The notes below the pieces were generated by a model that ran no database searches, was not told the DNA's origin, and worked only from the letters and a program-made list of their open reading frames with translations. Positions 23,822 to 34,282 of a stretch of 64,000 bases of DNA are shown here, in pieces. The stretch spans positions 351,764 to 415,763 of the forward strand of contig KV423914.1 of assembly GCA_001632435.1 (NCBI GenBank). Reading direction: 5' to 3'. Each line of letters opens with the position of its first letter. Positions within the stretch are counted from its first letter, which is position 1. The DNA comes from Calocera cornea HHB12733. Taxonomy: Eukaryota; Basidiomycota; Dacrymycetes; Dacrymycetales; Dacrymycetaceae. The translations under genes and the position numbers were made by a program.

Positions 23822-24935
23822 ATGCGCACACCCGGGGACGAGGACTCGCCAGTACCGCCGCCGCCGCCGCCGCCGCCGATCGAGCCCCAGATGCCCGTCA
23901 TACTATGGACACAACAGCAGGCGATGAAGAGAGCCCTCCGGGCGCAGGTGCAGGAGGTGCTCGGGAAGCTCTCCCCGGCGCGCGTGGCGGCCCAATGTAA
24001 GTGCCAGTGAGCCCTCCCAGTTTGCAGCTTCCAATTCGCATCTCTGCGGCGTGCGAGGATCTGGCTCAACCCCGGGACTGACTCAACGCGGTGCCTCTGC
24101 GCCGCTTGCAGCCGAGGTCATCACGCACAACGTGCTCCGCAGCGCGGCGTATCAGAGCAGCAGGGCGATCAGCTGCTATCTGACGATGGAGCACGCGACG
24201 GAGGTCGAGACGCACGCGCTTGTCCTGCACGCGCTGGAAGCTGGTACCTTTTCCCTGGCTCGCTCGTGCAACCGCTCTTCTGATACGGGATGGGGTATAG
24301 GGAAGAAGGTTTATGTGCCGCGCGTGAATAGGAGGAGGTACCTCCCCAAGGGCTCGCAGGAGGCCAAGGCTGCTCTGGACGCAGGCGTCGCAAAGTGGAT
24401 GAGCATGCTTAGGCTGTACTCGGTCCAGGATATGCAGACCCTGCAGAAGAACAGCTGGGGCATACCGGAGCCTGGGCCTACGGATGGTCCGGATGGCCAA
24501 CGAGAGGATGGTCGGTACCGTGGTTTGATGTCCATCTGTCTTGCTGACTTTTGATGTAGTGCTTGGGCCTGCGTGCGAGGGCTTGGACTTGATCCTCATG
24601 CCAGGCAAGGGGATGCCATCATGCATAGACGTACTGCGCTCATCACCCGGACAGGCGTCGCTTTCGATCGAAACCTGGGCCGAGTTGGCCATGGTGCCGG
24701 GTTCTACGACAGGTGGCTGTCTGACTACGCTAAGTATAAAAGGCAGCCAAAACCAACATTAAGTGCGAGGTCCTTCTTAGCCCGGCGATTCTTTGCTGAC
24801 GCGGGTGACTCAGTGGGACTCGCTTTGCTGGAACAGATCGTTGATAGGGTTCCGATGGAGAAGAATGATTGGCCATTGGATCAACTGGTTACTCCAGAGG
24901 GGATATTGCCAGAGGGGACACTACCGGAGGCATAG
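23822..24935 (+). CDS. FAU1: 5-formyltetrahydrofolate cyclo-ligase
   Basis: 263 residues in six exons; introns 23997-24111, 24244-24300, 24511-24559, 24605-24654 and 24763-24813, and the exon sum is a multiple of three. Converts 5-formyl-THF to 5,10-methenyl-THF with ATP. Motifs: an early KRALR basic patch, SRAISCYLTM, the family signature LDLILMPGVAFDRN...GRVGHGAGFYDRW for ATP/folate binding, and GLALLEQIVDRVP near the end. The signature is restored only if the fourth intron is spliced from a GC donor (CCAG/gcaagg). The N-terminal CCG run (about 23859-23879) encodes polyproline; a start at a later Met is possible. Confidence 0.9.
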
Positions 24936-25568
24936 AGCACATTTACACTGCATATATATATGTCGATCCTGCGATGGCAGGCAGGAAGGATTTCGTGCAC
25001 GTGACATCGTAAGGGACGCGTCGAAGAACCCTGATCGGGTGGTCAGTCTTGTCCGACCACGCAGCTCGATGTCTCTGAACGAAGCTTTCGACGTCTCTTC
25101 ACCGCTAGCAGTATGAAGTGGAGCTCTCGCGCTGAGCACATCGGACGACGTTTTTCCCGTTCTGGCAAGCAGGCTACTGGACACGATGATCCGGTTCCGG
25201 GATGTGATCTAGGCCGTCCGATGGCAGACCGTGTCAACTCGCCGCGCGGGAAGAACCCCCTCCTGCCAGCCTCTCGGCGCTAGACGAGCACAGGCATGCC
25301 TAGTGTCTGTCTTGCTGACGCAAGGGTGATGTTCGAGTCTGATCCGGATGCGTGCCACTCACTCCTCATTATGCGTCCGGTCCCTCGTCCTCCTCGCCCT
25401 CCATCCTCCCCGTCACCTTCACAAGTGTACGGCTGCTCTCTCTCTCTCACTTGCTCCCCCCACCGAGTAGATCTCGGTCCATCATCTATCTTCCGGTTGA
25501 CCCGGCTTACACTGGCTGTAATCACTAATCCTAATCGCACCTACACACTCCCTACAAACAACGTCGTA
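24936..25568. other. Intergenic region upstream of chitinase
   Basis: Contains a short TA dinucleotide run near 24953 and a pyrimidine-rich stretch before the chitinase ATG. No gene seen. Confidence 0.45.
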
Positions 25569-27110
25569 ATGGTCGCGCTGCGCGCCTCACTCTTTCTCCT
25601 CCCTCTCTTGGTTACTCTCGCCGAAGCGGCTCCCGTGCATCACCACCAGCGGCTACGGGCTCGATCACCATGCTCAGCAATCTCAGGCTCGTCTGTCTCT
25701 GGATCCGGAGCTGCACTGTCGTCTTCATCAACGTCGACCAGCTCGGCCACCAGCAGCAAGCCCGTCAAATCTCACTCCACCAAAACCACTCAAGCTACCA
25801 CGACCCGACCGGGAGCGCCAACAAGCACGCTCAAGACCATATCCACTAGCTCCACATCCGCCGCCTCAACGTCAACATCCACCGCCGCCCCAGCGTCAGA
25901 CAAGGTCGTCGCCGCGTATTACTCCGACTGGGCCGCCGACATCATCACCCCCGAACAAGTCGACTTTGACCGCTTCAACTGGATGGACTTTGCATTCGCG
26001 ATACCGGACGAGAACTTCAATCTCCAGTTTACGGAGGACGACTCGGAAGACTTGCTGCGGAGGCTCGTCAAGGCGGCGCATGCGAAGGGGAAGGGCGTGA
26101 AGCTGAGTATCGGTGGATGGACTGGCAGCGCGTGAGTGTTTCACTCCGCTTTGGTTGGTCGACTACTGACATGTATGCAGGTTTTTTTCCTCGGCGGTAT
26201 CGAACGATGCCAACCGGCATACGTTTGTCCAGAACATTGCCAACATCTACGGTCAGTATAATCTGGATGGCATCGACATGTGCGTTTGATATATGCCTAC
26301 ATTGTTGAAACCAAACTGACGGGTTTCAGTGACTGGGAGTACCCTGGCATTGCAGCCGCTTCTTCGTCTAACGGTGCATCCCCATCGGACACGTCCAACT
26401 TGCTCGAGTTCTTCAAGCTGCTCAGGAACACCCTCCCCGCAGGCGCAGTACTGAGTGCTGCCGTGCAAGACTGGCCATGGCAGGGCGAAGACGGCAGCCC
26501 GGAGAGCGACATGTCTGCCTTTGCCGAACAAATCGACTGGGTCACGCTGATGAACTACGACGTCTCCGGCTCCTCCAGCACACCCGGCGCCAACGCGCCC
26601 CTCTCCGACCAGTGCGGCAACTCTACCTACCCACAAGCCAATGCGGTCGCTGCCGTCGCAGCATGGACGAACGCCAAGTTCCCCGCGGACCAGATCGTGC
26701 TCGGCGTCCCGTCGTACGGGTACGTCTCGCAGTCGTCCGTCAACCACCTGTACGACAAGCGTGCGCACATCCGCCGCGCACTGCAGGTCACCTCCGACGC
26801 GGGGAGCACCTCGGACGGCCAGGTCCTCTTCCGCGAGGTCGTCAGCCAGGGCGCGCTCATGCAGCAGGGCGGTGAGTGGGTCGGCAACAACGGCTTCGTC
26901 AAACACTGGGACGACTGCTCCGCTACGCCCTGGCTCAAGTCGGACGCCGGCGAGCAGGTCATCACCTACGATGATCCGGACTCGCTCTTTGTCAAGGCGC
27001 AGTATGCGAGCCAGGTCGGGCTCCGTGGTGTCAATATGTTTGATGTCAGCGGGGATACGACAGACTGGGTGCTGACGGATGCGCTCCGGAATGGCCTTGG
27101 GCTGTCATAG
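25569..27110 (+). CDS. Secreted GH18 chitinase
   Basis: 480 residues in three exons; introns 26132-26180 and 26280-26329. Residues 1-21 are a signal peptide; about residues 35-112 form a Ser/Thr linker likely O-glycosylated; then the GH18 barrel: VVAAYYSDW at strand 1, LSIGGWTGSA, and the catalytic DGIDIDWEYP (DxxDxDxE, the last Glu being the acid). WVTLMNYDV and GVNMFDVSGD complete the barrel. The linker is unusual in preceding the catalytic domain. Cleaves beta-1,4-GlcNAc polymers; probable roles are wall remodelling or feeding. Confidence 0.95.
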
Positions 27111-27386
27111 GGCGCATGCAGGTAGCTACTGAGGTAGAGTACAATACAGACACTTAATGGACACTTCGTGCACACTTCTCGTACGAGCACAATATGCGCA
27201 TATATGCACATGAAGAGTATACAAACATGGCATGCTTCATAATTACACATGATCCTCATTCGACACGGACCAGGACTTCATTTGTCCTGGATTCCAGTTC
27301 ACCCTGCGAATCCGATACTCCCCTAAAACCCGCTTGATGTTGCCCGATGCATCCCCACATCCCCACTCCGCTAGAAGACTTGCCCT

Positions 27387-28531
27387 TCAGCCGTACATAT
27401 CACGCTGCAAACACATCAGTATCTCGCCCACAATCAAAAGAAAGACGAGCCTACCATCCCAGGCGGCATCTCTTCGTCGCCCTCGCCCTCAAACCCAGGA
27501 GGCAGGAACTCGTCGTTATCCGGCTCACCTCCGAACCCCCTCGGCAGCCCTCCTCCTCCTCCTTGCCCGCCGAACCTCGGCCCACCTAGCGGATTTCCAG
27601 GGCCAGGGAAACGCGGGTTCGGCCCTATGGGGTCGAACCTCGCCCCGGGGGGCGCAGCGCCCTCGGGCAGCCAGCCGTCCCCGCCCCATCTTCCCCTCCC
27701 AGGCCTGGGCAGCTCACCAATCCCGCCAACGCCCGGATCGCGGTCCCCGAAGATCGGGTGCCCCGGGCCGACGAACATTCCCCCTCCGCTCGGGTCGAAC
27801 AGGCGCGGGGGCGCGAAGGGGTTGCTCGGCGGGAGGCCGGGGGCGTTGAGGTCGTCGGAGCCGACTGCGAGCGGGTTGCGCGGGCCGGCGTACGGCTGGC
27901 GCGGGGGGAGGGCGAAGGGCGGTTCGGGCCCTGCGCGGGGAGGTTGCCGAGGGCGGGAGGGGCCGCCTTGCGGGGGAGGCTGCTGCTCGGCGTTGGTGGT
28001 GGTTGTTTCCAGACCTTCTTTTTCCAGCCCTGGGGCGAGCTTGGCCACCAGCCCGACCTTGACGAGCGAGGTGAAGTCGGCGACGCGGTTCGAGGAGATG
28101 AACCCGTGCACGAGCGGCTGTGCGCCGTCCTTGTTTTCCCATGGCCAGAAGCTCGCCGAAGTATAGTCTGCGATTGTGATCTCCACGCTGGCCGTGGCGG
28201 GGGACTCGAGCGAGCGGCCGTGGATGAGCGCCTTGTCGCCGAGGCGGACGAGCTTGAAGAGGTAGGTGAGGGACGAGCGCGGGTGCTTGTACAGGAGGGT
28301 GTGGGACTCGGGGGAGTGTACGGTCCACTCGGGAAGTAGGGCGTTGGATGAGGGAGGAGGGGAGAGCGGGGTGTCGCTGTGCGATTGTAGGCGGAATGAG
28401 AGGCCGGTGAGGATGGTGTGGAGGAGGGCGGTGAGTGCCGAGAGGGGGTTGGGCAGCGTCGGGGATGAGGCGGGGAGGAGGGTCGGGAGCGTGCTGAGCA
28501 GCGCGGAGGGGTCGAGTGCGTTGGTCGCCAT
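27387..28531 (-). CDS. FUB1: Proteasome regulator PI31/Fub1
   Basis: 364 residues. Exon 1 is 28531-27455, then a 50-nt intron (27454-27405) and an 18-nt coding exon (27404-27387). The N-terminal FP domain (about 1-170: LSALTALLHTILTGLSFRL, SLTYLFKLVRLGDKALIHG) is followed by a Pro/Gly-rich disordered region with FVGPGHPIFG and GEPDNDEFLPPGFEGEG, the PI31 signature. PI31/Fub1 binds the 20S proteasome and acts in its inhibition or assembly. Splicing replaces the read-through tail VGSSFF with RDMYG, giving an HbYX-type terminus. Divergent from PRP5 (about 310 bp). Confidence 0.9.
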
Positions 28532-28839
28532 CGTTGTGGTCGTCGTTGAGAGCAGTCGCGGGGACGGGAAAGGGCTCCACAGCAGAGCAGGGCTATGAAG
28601 CAGCGCAAGTCATAGGGATACGCGTCATCTCATGCATCGGGGAATTGCCTAATGTGGGGTACCCGCCCACAGTTGATCCCGCGCCGGAAGCACACCCTCC
28701 CGTTCCTTTCTTATCCTGCCTAAGAAGTCACCGACATCCGACAGCGCACTCGCTCGTCTCCCCCACCGTATCTCCTCACCGCCGCCCGCCTGCTTGGTGC
28801 TCCAGTGAGAACAGCCTGGATACCAGGACAGAGCACAGC
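28532..28839. other. Shared promoter of FUB1 and PRP5
   Basis: A 308-bp head-to-head interval. No TATA box or conserved site that I can name. Confidence 0.45.
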
Positions 28840-31800
28840 ATGCCCCGTCACACGCGCTCACCTTCCCCCGACGCTCCCTCCAAGCGCCGTAAGCAACATT
28901 CATACACTCGAGCTGACAGCCCCGAGCCGACGAGGCGCCACCAGGCACGGGACGCCCGCGACGGAAGGGACGGTCGCGACAGGGAGAGCGCGTACCGCGA
29001 CCGGGACCGCGACAGAGACCGGGACCGGGACCATCGAGACAGAGACCGGGACTATCGAGAGAAGGATAGGGATAGGGAGAAAGAGAAGGAGAGATACGAC
29101 GACCGGGACAGGCGGTACGACCGCGATGGGTACCGTGAGCGCGACCGCGACCGCGAGAGAGAACGGGACCGTGATCGTGACAGAGACCGGGACCGGGACC
29201 GCACCTCTTCCCGCCGCGACGGGCGGGAGAATGGCCGCACACCTTTACGAGACGGCATCCCCTCACCTTCGACGCCGGTGACACCCTCTGGTGTCCCTAC
29301 GCCAGCTACGGCAGAAGATGAGGAGAAGCGCCGAAAACGAGAGAAGCTCGAGGCGTGGAAGCGGCAGCAGCACCTGAAGAAAGAGCAGGAGGCTGCAGGC
29401 GCGAAGGAGCGTGCTGTGGCCGCTGCTAAGAGCGCTGCGAGCGGACATGCGGGTGCGAACGGTATGTATTTTTTGGCTGAATATATGCACTATGAACGAG
29501 GCTTAAGCACTTGATCTTCTGCAGGCACTTCCTCTTCCCTTGCCAAACCTGGCGCAGCGCTGCTCGGCAAAGCCCTCGGCGGGCTTGGCCTCAAGGGTGG
29601 CATCGACATGAAGCGTGCTGGAGGGTCGAAGCCTGGCGTGGCGAAGAAGACGGCTGCTGCGCTGGGGGATGAGGAGGGCCCGCTGCGCAAACTGGTCGCC
29701 CTAGGGGATATGCCGGAGATCGACATGCGGGTTGATGCGGGTGAGGAGGAGGCGGTCGGCGACCTGGAGGGCGAGGGGGTGGTCGCCCCTGCTGAAGGGA
29801 GGGAGCGGCCCACGCCGGACGAAGCCGCTGCTGCGCTCGCGGAGGACGGCATGGACGTCGACTCAGCTTCTGTCGCCGCCACCTCCACCGCCACCGCTGT
29901 TGAAACGGCGAATGGCGACGCCAACGGTCACACTGCGATAGAGGAGGAAGAGGAGGACGACCCCTTGGAAGCATTCATGAGCGGCGTCAAGGAGGAGGTC
30001 AAGAAGGTCAATGCGGAGGACCGGAAGAAGTTTGGCCTGAGGATGGAGGATGAGCAGGGGGAGGAGGATCAGGAGGACGAGGAGGGCGGCGGGGCCGTGG
30101 AGGACGAGCTGGACGCGACGGACCTCAAGCCGGAGGATATCCTTGCGTGCGTCCGTCTCTTCCTATCAGCTCGAGTTGTATGCTGACGACTTGTGTATGC
30201 AGGCTGGCCGCCAAGAAGGCAAAGAAGAAGGACGTCGCCATCATCGACCACAGCAAGGTCCCGTACGAGTCTTTCCGCAAGGAGTTTTACCACGAGCCGC
30301 CCGAGATTGCCGAGATGGACGAGGACGAGGTGGCCCTGCTCCGCCTGAGCTTGGATGGGATCAAGATCCGCGGTCAGGACTGCCCGAAGCCGATCACGAG
30401 GTGGGCGCATTGTGGGTTGCCATCTGTTTGGTGTGTATTTCTTCCAATGTAAAGGGAGCAAATGCTGATAACGGGATATGTAGCTTGGACGTCATCAAGC
30501 GACTCGGCTACACAGCGCCAACGGCCATCCAGGCCCAAGCCATCCCCGCCATCATGTCCGGTCGCGACGTGATCGGCGTCGCCAAAACCGGTTCAGGCAA
30601 GACGATCGCCTTCCTGCTCCCCCTCTTCCGGCACATCAAGGACCAGCGCCAGCTCGAGCCCATGGAAGGTCCGATGGCGATCGTCATGACGCCGACGCGT
30701 GAGCTGGCCGTGCAGATCCACAGGGAGTGCAAGCCCTTCCTGAAGGTGCTCAACCTGCGCGCCGTGTGCGCATATGGAGGCAGCCCGATCAAGGACCAGA
30801 TCGCGGAGATGAAGAAGGGCGCGGAGATCATCGTCTGCACGCCAGGACGGATGATCGATCTCCTGACGGCGAACTCGGGGAGGGTCACGAACTTGAGGAG
30901 GGTCACGTACCTCGTGCTGGATGAGGCGGACAGGATGTTCGACATGGGGTTCGAACCTCAGGTGAGAATCGTGCTTTGATGCTCTTTGAGCTGTTGCTGA
31001 TGATGATGCTGTAGGTCATGAAGATTGTGAACAACATCCGGCCGGATCGTCAGACTGTACTCTTCTCCGCAACCTTCCCCAAACAAATGGACTCGCTGGC
31101 GCGCAAGATTCTGCACCGCCCGCTGGAGATCACCGTCGGCGGCCGCTCAGTCGTCGCACCCGAAATCGAGCAGATCGTAGAAGTCCGACCGGAAGAGACC
31201 AAGTTCAACCGTCTGCTCGAGATTCTGGGCCAGACGTACAACGAGGACCCGGACAGCCGGACGCTGATCTTCGTCGACCGGCAGGAGGCGGCAGACAATC
31301 TCCTGAGGGAGCTGATGCGCAAGGGGTACCTGGTCATGTCCCTTCACGGTGGGAAGGACCAGGTGGACCGTGATGCCACCATTGCGGACTTCAAGTCGGG
31401 TGTCGTACCCATTGTCGTCGCCACCTCTGTCGCTGCCCGTGGGCTGGACGTGAAGCAGCTCAAGCTCGTCATCAACTACGACGCGCCGAACCACATGGAG
31501 GACTACGTTCACCGAGCTGGTCGAACTGGGCGAGCAGGGAACAAGGGAACATGCGTGACGTTCATCACACCTGAGCAGGAGCGGTACTCGGTCGACATCT
31601 ACCGTGCGCTCGAGGCGAGCAAAGCCAAGATTCCGGAGGAGCTGTCAGCCATGGCGAATGGGTTCTTGGAGAAGGTACGGTCGGGCAAGGCGCATGCTGC
31701 TGGATCTGGCTTCGGCGGCAAAGGTCTCGACAAGCTCGATAAAGATCGTGACACAAAGATGAAGGCTGAACGGACGGCGTATGGCGAGGGTGACGAACCC

Positions 31801-32579
31801 AAGCCTGCGACGACGTTCGAGGACCAAGAGGGTCAGGCTGCCGGGACTGTGTCGGCCACACCTGCCACGAAAACGGCGAAGGAAGGAGATCTTACCTTCG
31901 GCGACTTCAAGGTGGAGATCAGGCGTGGTCCTGCGCCAGACACGTCACACGGCCTGCTCACGACATCGTCTGCCCAAGCCAAACTTGTCCGTACCCAGGA
32001 CGAGGAACACAAGGCTCAAAATGTTCTGCGCAATGCCGAAAAGGCAGCCAAGGCGAATCCCGACGACATTGGGCTCCAAACTGCTTTCAGGATGGCTCAG
32101 ACTGCCGCGGCTCGTCTCTCCGCCCAGGTCCGTGCTATGAAGCTGACGATGGCTGCTACCGGTGCGGGCTTCGAGGACCTTGGCAAGACGAAGAATCCGG
32201 ATGCAACCGACTTCCACGCGATCATACCGATCAATGACTACCCGCAGAAGGCGCGTTGGAAGGTTACGAACAAGGAGACGATGAGCCAGTTGATCGATAT
32301 GACTGGCGCGTCGGTGACCAACAAGGGTGAGCACTTGCGTTTCTTACAGCTGGACGTGCGCATGCTGATAGTGGGACAGGTGTATACTACGAGCCCGGGA
32401 AAGAGCCTCCGCTGGAGGGCCCACCCAAGCTGCACTTGCTTGTGGAGTCGAACGAGGAGTTCAGAGTCGAGGCCGCTGTACGGGAGATCAAGCGTCTCCT
32501 TGTGGAGGCGTCGACCGCTGCTATCCAGGCCGAGTCGAGGGGTCCTGGGGGCACGGTGGGGAGGTACAGCGTCGTATAG
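28840..32579 (+). CDS. PRP5: DEAD-box splicing helicase Prp5 (DDX46)
   Basis: 1148 residues in six exons (28840-29461, 29525-30146, 30203-30415, 30484-30961, 31015-32326, 32380-32579). N-terminal Arg/Asp/Glu dipeptide region (about residues 30-130), an acidic segment, then helicase motifs: the Q motif with [55 protein letters not shown] (DEAD), FSATFPKQM (SAT), [12 protein letters not shown] and [12 protein letters not shown]-terminal KH-like domain ends the protein. Prp5 remodels U2 snRNP and proofreads its pairing with the branch site; the U2 gene lies 19 kb away. Confidence 0.95.
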
Positions 32580-32843
32580 AAATACATTTCTGTTCGCTTT
32601 GCATTGGCATTTGTGTGTAGTTGTAGACCATCACAATCGATCTTATGCATTTTCAAATCGTGCCATCGCAAGCGAGGAGAATTGACGGCATTCCAAAATG
32701 TTGGGCAGGAGGACCCTTTCTCGCATCTTCTCTCGCCACCACTCACGATCGCCGAGCTATCCAGTGCTGTACCCTCGATTCATCATTCTTAATTACTCTA
32801 CAGCGCGCTTGGATTACTTTCAAACGAGTAAAGAAACAGAAAG

Positions 32844-34256
32844 ATGACGACCGTACAGAAGATCAAGGAGATTGAGGACGAGATGGTGAGCGCATGCCAA
32901 TGATATCGTTGTGACATCGCTAACTGTCCGCCCAGGCGAGGAGTGAGTGCTCACAAATAGCAACTCTCATGGGGGCTAACTATGACACCTAACAGCGCAA
33001 AAGAACAAGGCGACCTCGTACCATCTCGGTCTGCTCAAGGCCAAGCTTGCCAAGCTCCGGCGCGAGCTGATCGACCCCAAGACTAGCGGTGGCGGAGGTG
33101 GTGGGCTAGGCTTCGATGTAGCAAGAACGGGTATTGCAAGTGTGGGGTTCGTGGGGTTCCCGTCTGTTGGGAAGGTGCGCTTGTCCCACGCTGTCCAGAG
33201 AAGAAAACTGCTGATGTGGGGACAATAGTCGACTTTGATGACCAAGTTGACTGGTACATATTCCGAGGTTGCGGAGTATGCGTTCACAGTACGTTCTTTA
33301 GCTGGCAGGTATTGGGCACTGCGCTAATCCGTCACTTAGACTTTGACAACTGTGCCCGGTACTGTGAAAGTACATGGTGCACCAATACAAATCTTAGATC
33401 TGCGTGCGTAGTGTCGAGACCCAGCAGATCATTATTTCTGATTTGCATTCCAGCTGGAATAATCGAAGGCGCGGCCGATGGTAAAGGACGAGGAAGGCAA
33501 GTTATTGCCGTCGCACGCACCTGCAACCTCATCTTCATTGTACTGGATGTACTGAAGCCGCTGGGCGATAAGAGAATCATCGAAGCCGAACTGGAAGGCT
33601 TCGGTATCCGGCTCAACAAGAGACCGCCGAATATCTCGGTGAAGAAAAAGGAGAGGGGTGGGATCGCGCTCAGCAACACCGTACCACTTACCAACCTCGA
33701 TCCGGATGAGATTAAGGCCATCCTGGCGGAATACAAGATGTCGAACTGCGACATCACCGTTCGGGAACCGAATGCAACACCTGAAGATCTGATCGACGTG
33801 ATTGAGGGCAACCGGGTGTACATCCCCGCAATTTACGTGCTCAACAAGATCGACGCAATCTCCATCGAAGAGCTCGACTTGCTTTATAAAATTCCCAACT
33901 CTGTGCCAGTCTCGTCTCGAGAGTGGATGAACGTCGACGAACTGTTGGATGTCATGTGGCAAAAGCTGAATCTTGTGCGCGTGTATACCAAACCGCGAGG
34001 TCTTGCACCAGACTATAGCGAACCCGTCGTCCTTCGACACGGCAAGTCATCGGTGGAGGACTTCTGTAATGCGATTCACAAGGAGATTGCAAAACAACTG
34101 AAATAGTGCGTCCCGTGTTCCGGTCAAGATTGCCTGATCTGACGGTTCTGCAGTGCGCTCGTATGGGGCGCAAGTGCAAAGCATGCAAGAGGGCAGAAGG
34201 TCGGATTGGAACATATCCTGGAAGATGAGGATGTCGTTTGTATCTATAAGAAATAG
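32844..34256 (+). CDS. RBG1: DRG-family GTPase Rbg1/Drg1
   Basis: 368 residues, the family length, in seven exons: 32844-32885, 32936-32942, 32996-33174, 33229-33288, 33340-33403, 33454-34105, 34154-34256. The second exon is 7 nt. Motifs: helix-turn-helix start [21 protein letters not shown]1 [19 protein letters not shown] (G2), [19 protein letters not shown] (G3), NKID (G4), SSREWMN (the G5 region), and the TGS domain VRVYTKPRG...[19 protein letters not shown]1 partners with Dfrp1/Tma46 and supports translating ribosomes. Convergent with ALG8, 26 bp between stop codons. Confidence 0.96.
32936..32942 (+). other. RBG1: 7-nt microexon of RBG1
   Basis: GCGAGGA lies between AG of a 50-nt intron (32886-32935) and GT of a 53-nt intron (32943-32995). 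It supplies Ala-Arg plus one base of Thr, restoring the conserved DEM-ARTQKNKA block. Skipping it would shift the frame. Confidence 0.85.
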
Positions 34257-34282
34257 GTCCTTCTATCCCATTCATGTATTCA

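Noticed and set aside
27625..28608. Ser/Pro/Arg-rich ORF overlapping FUB1 in another frame on the same strand
   Set aside because: Composition is a frame-shifted reading of the PI31 gene, whose FP domain and signature clearly fix the true frame.
32943..33452. RBG1 as a pseudogene because no long ORF covers its G1-G3 motifs
   Set aside because: Splicing five short introns and a microexon gives an intact protein of family length.
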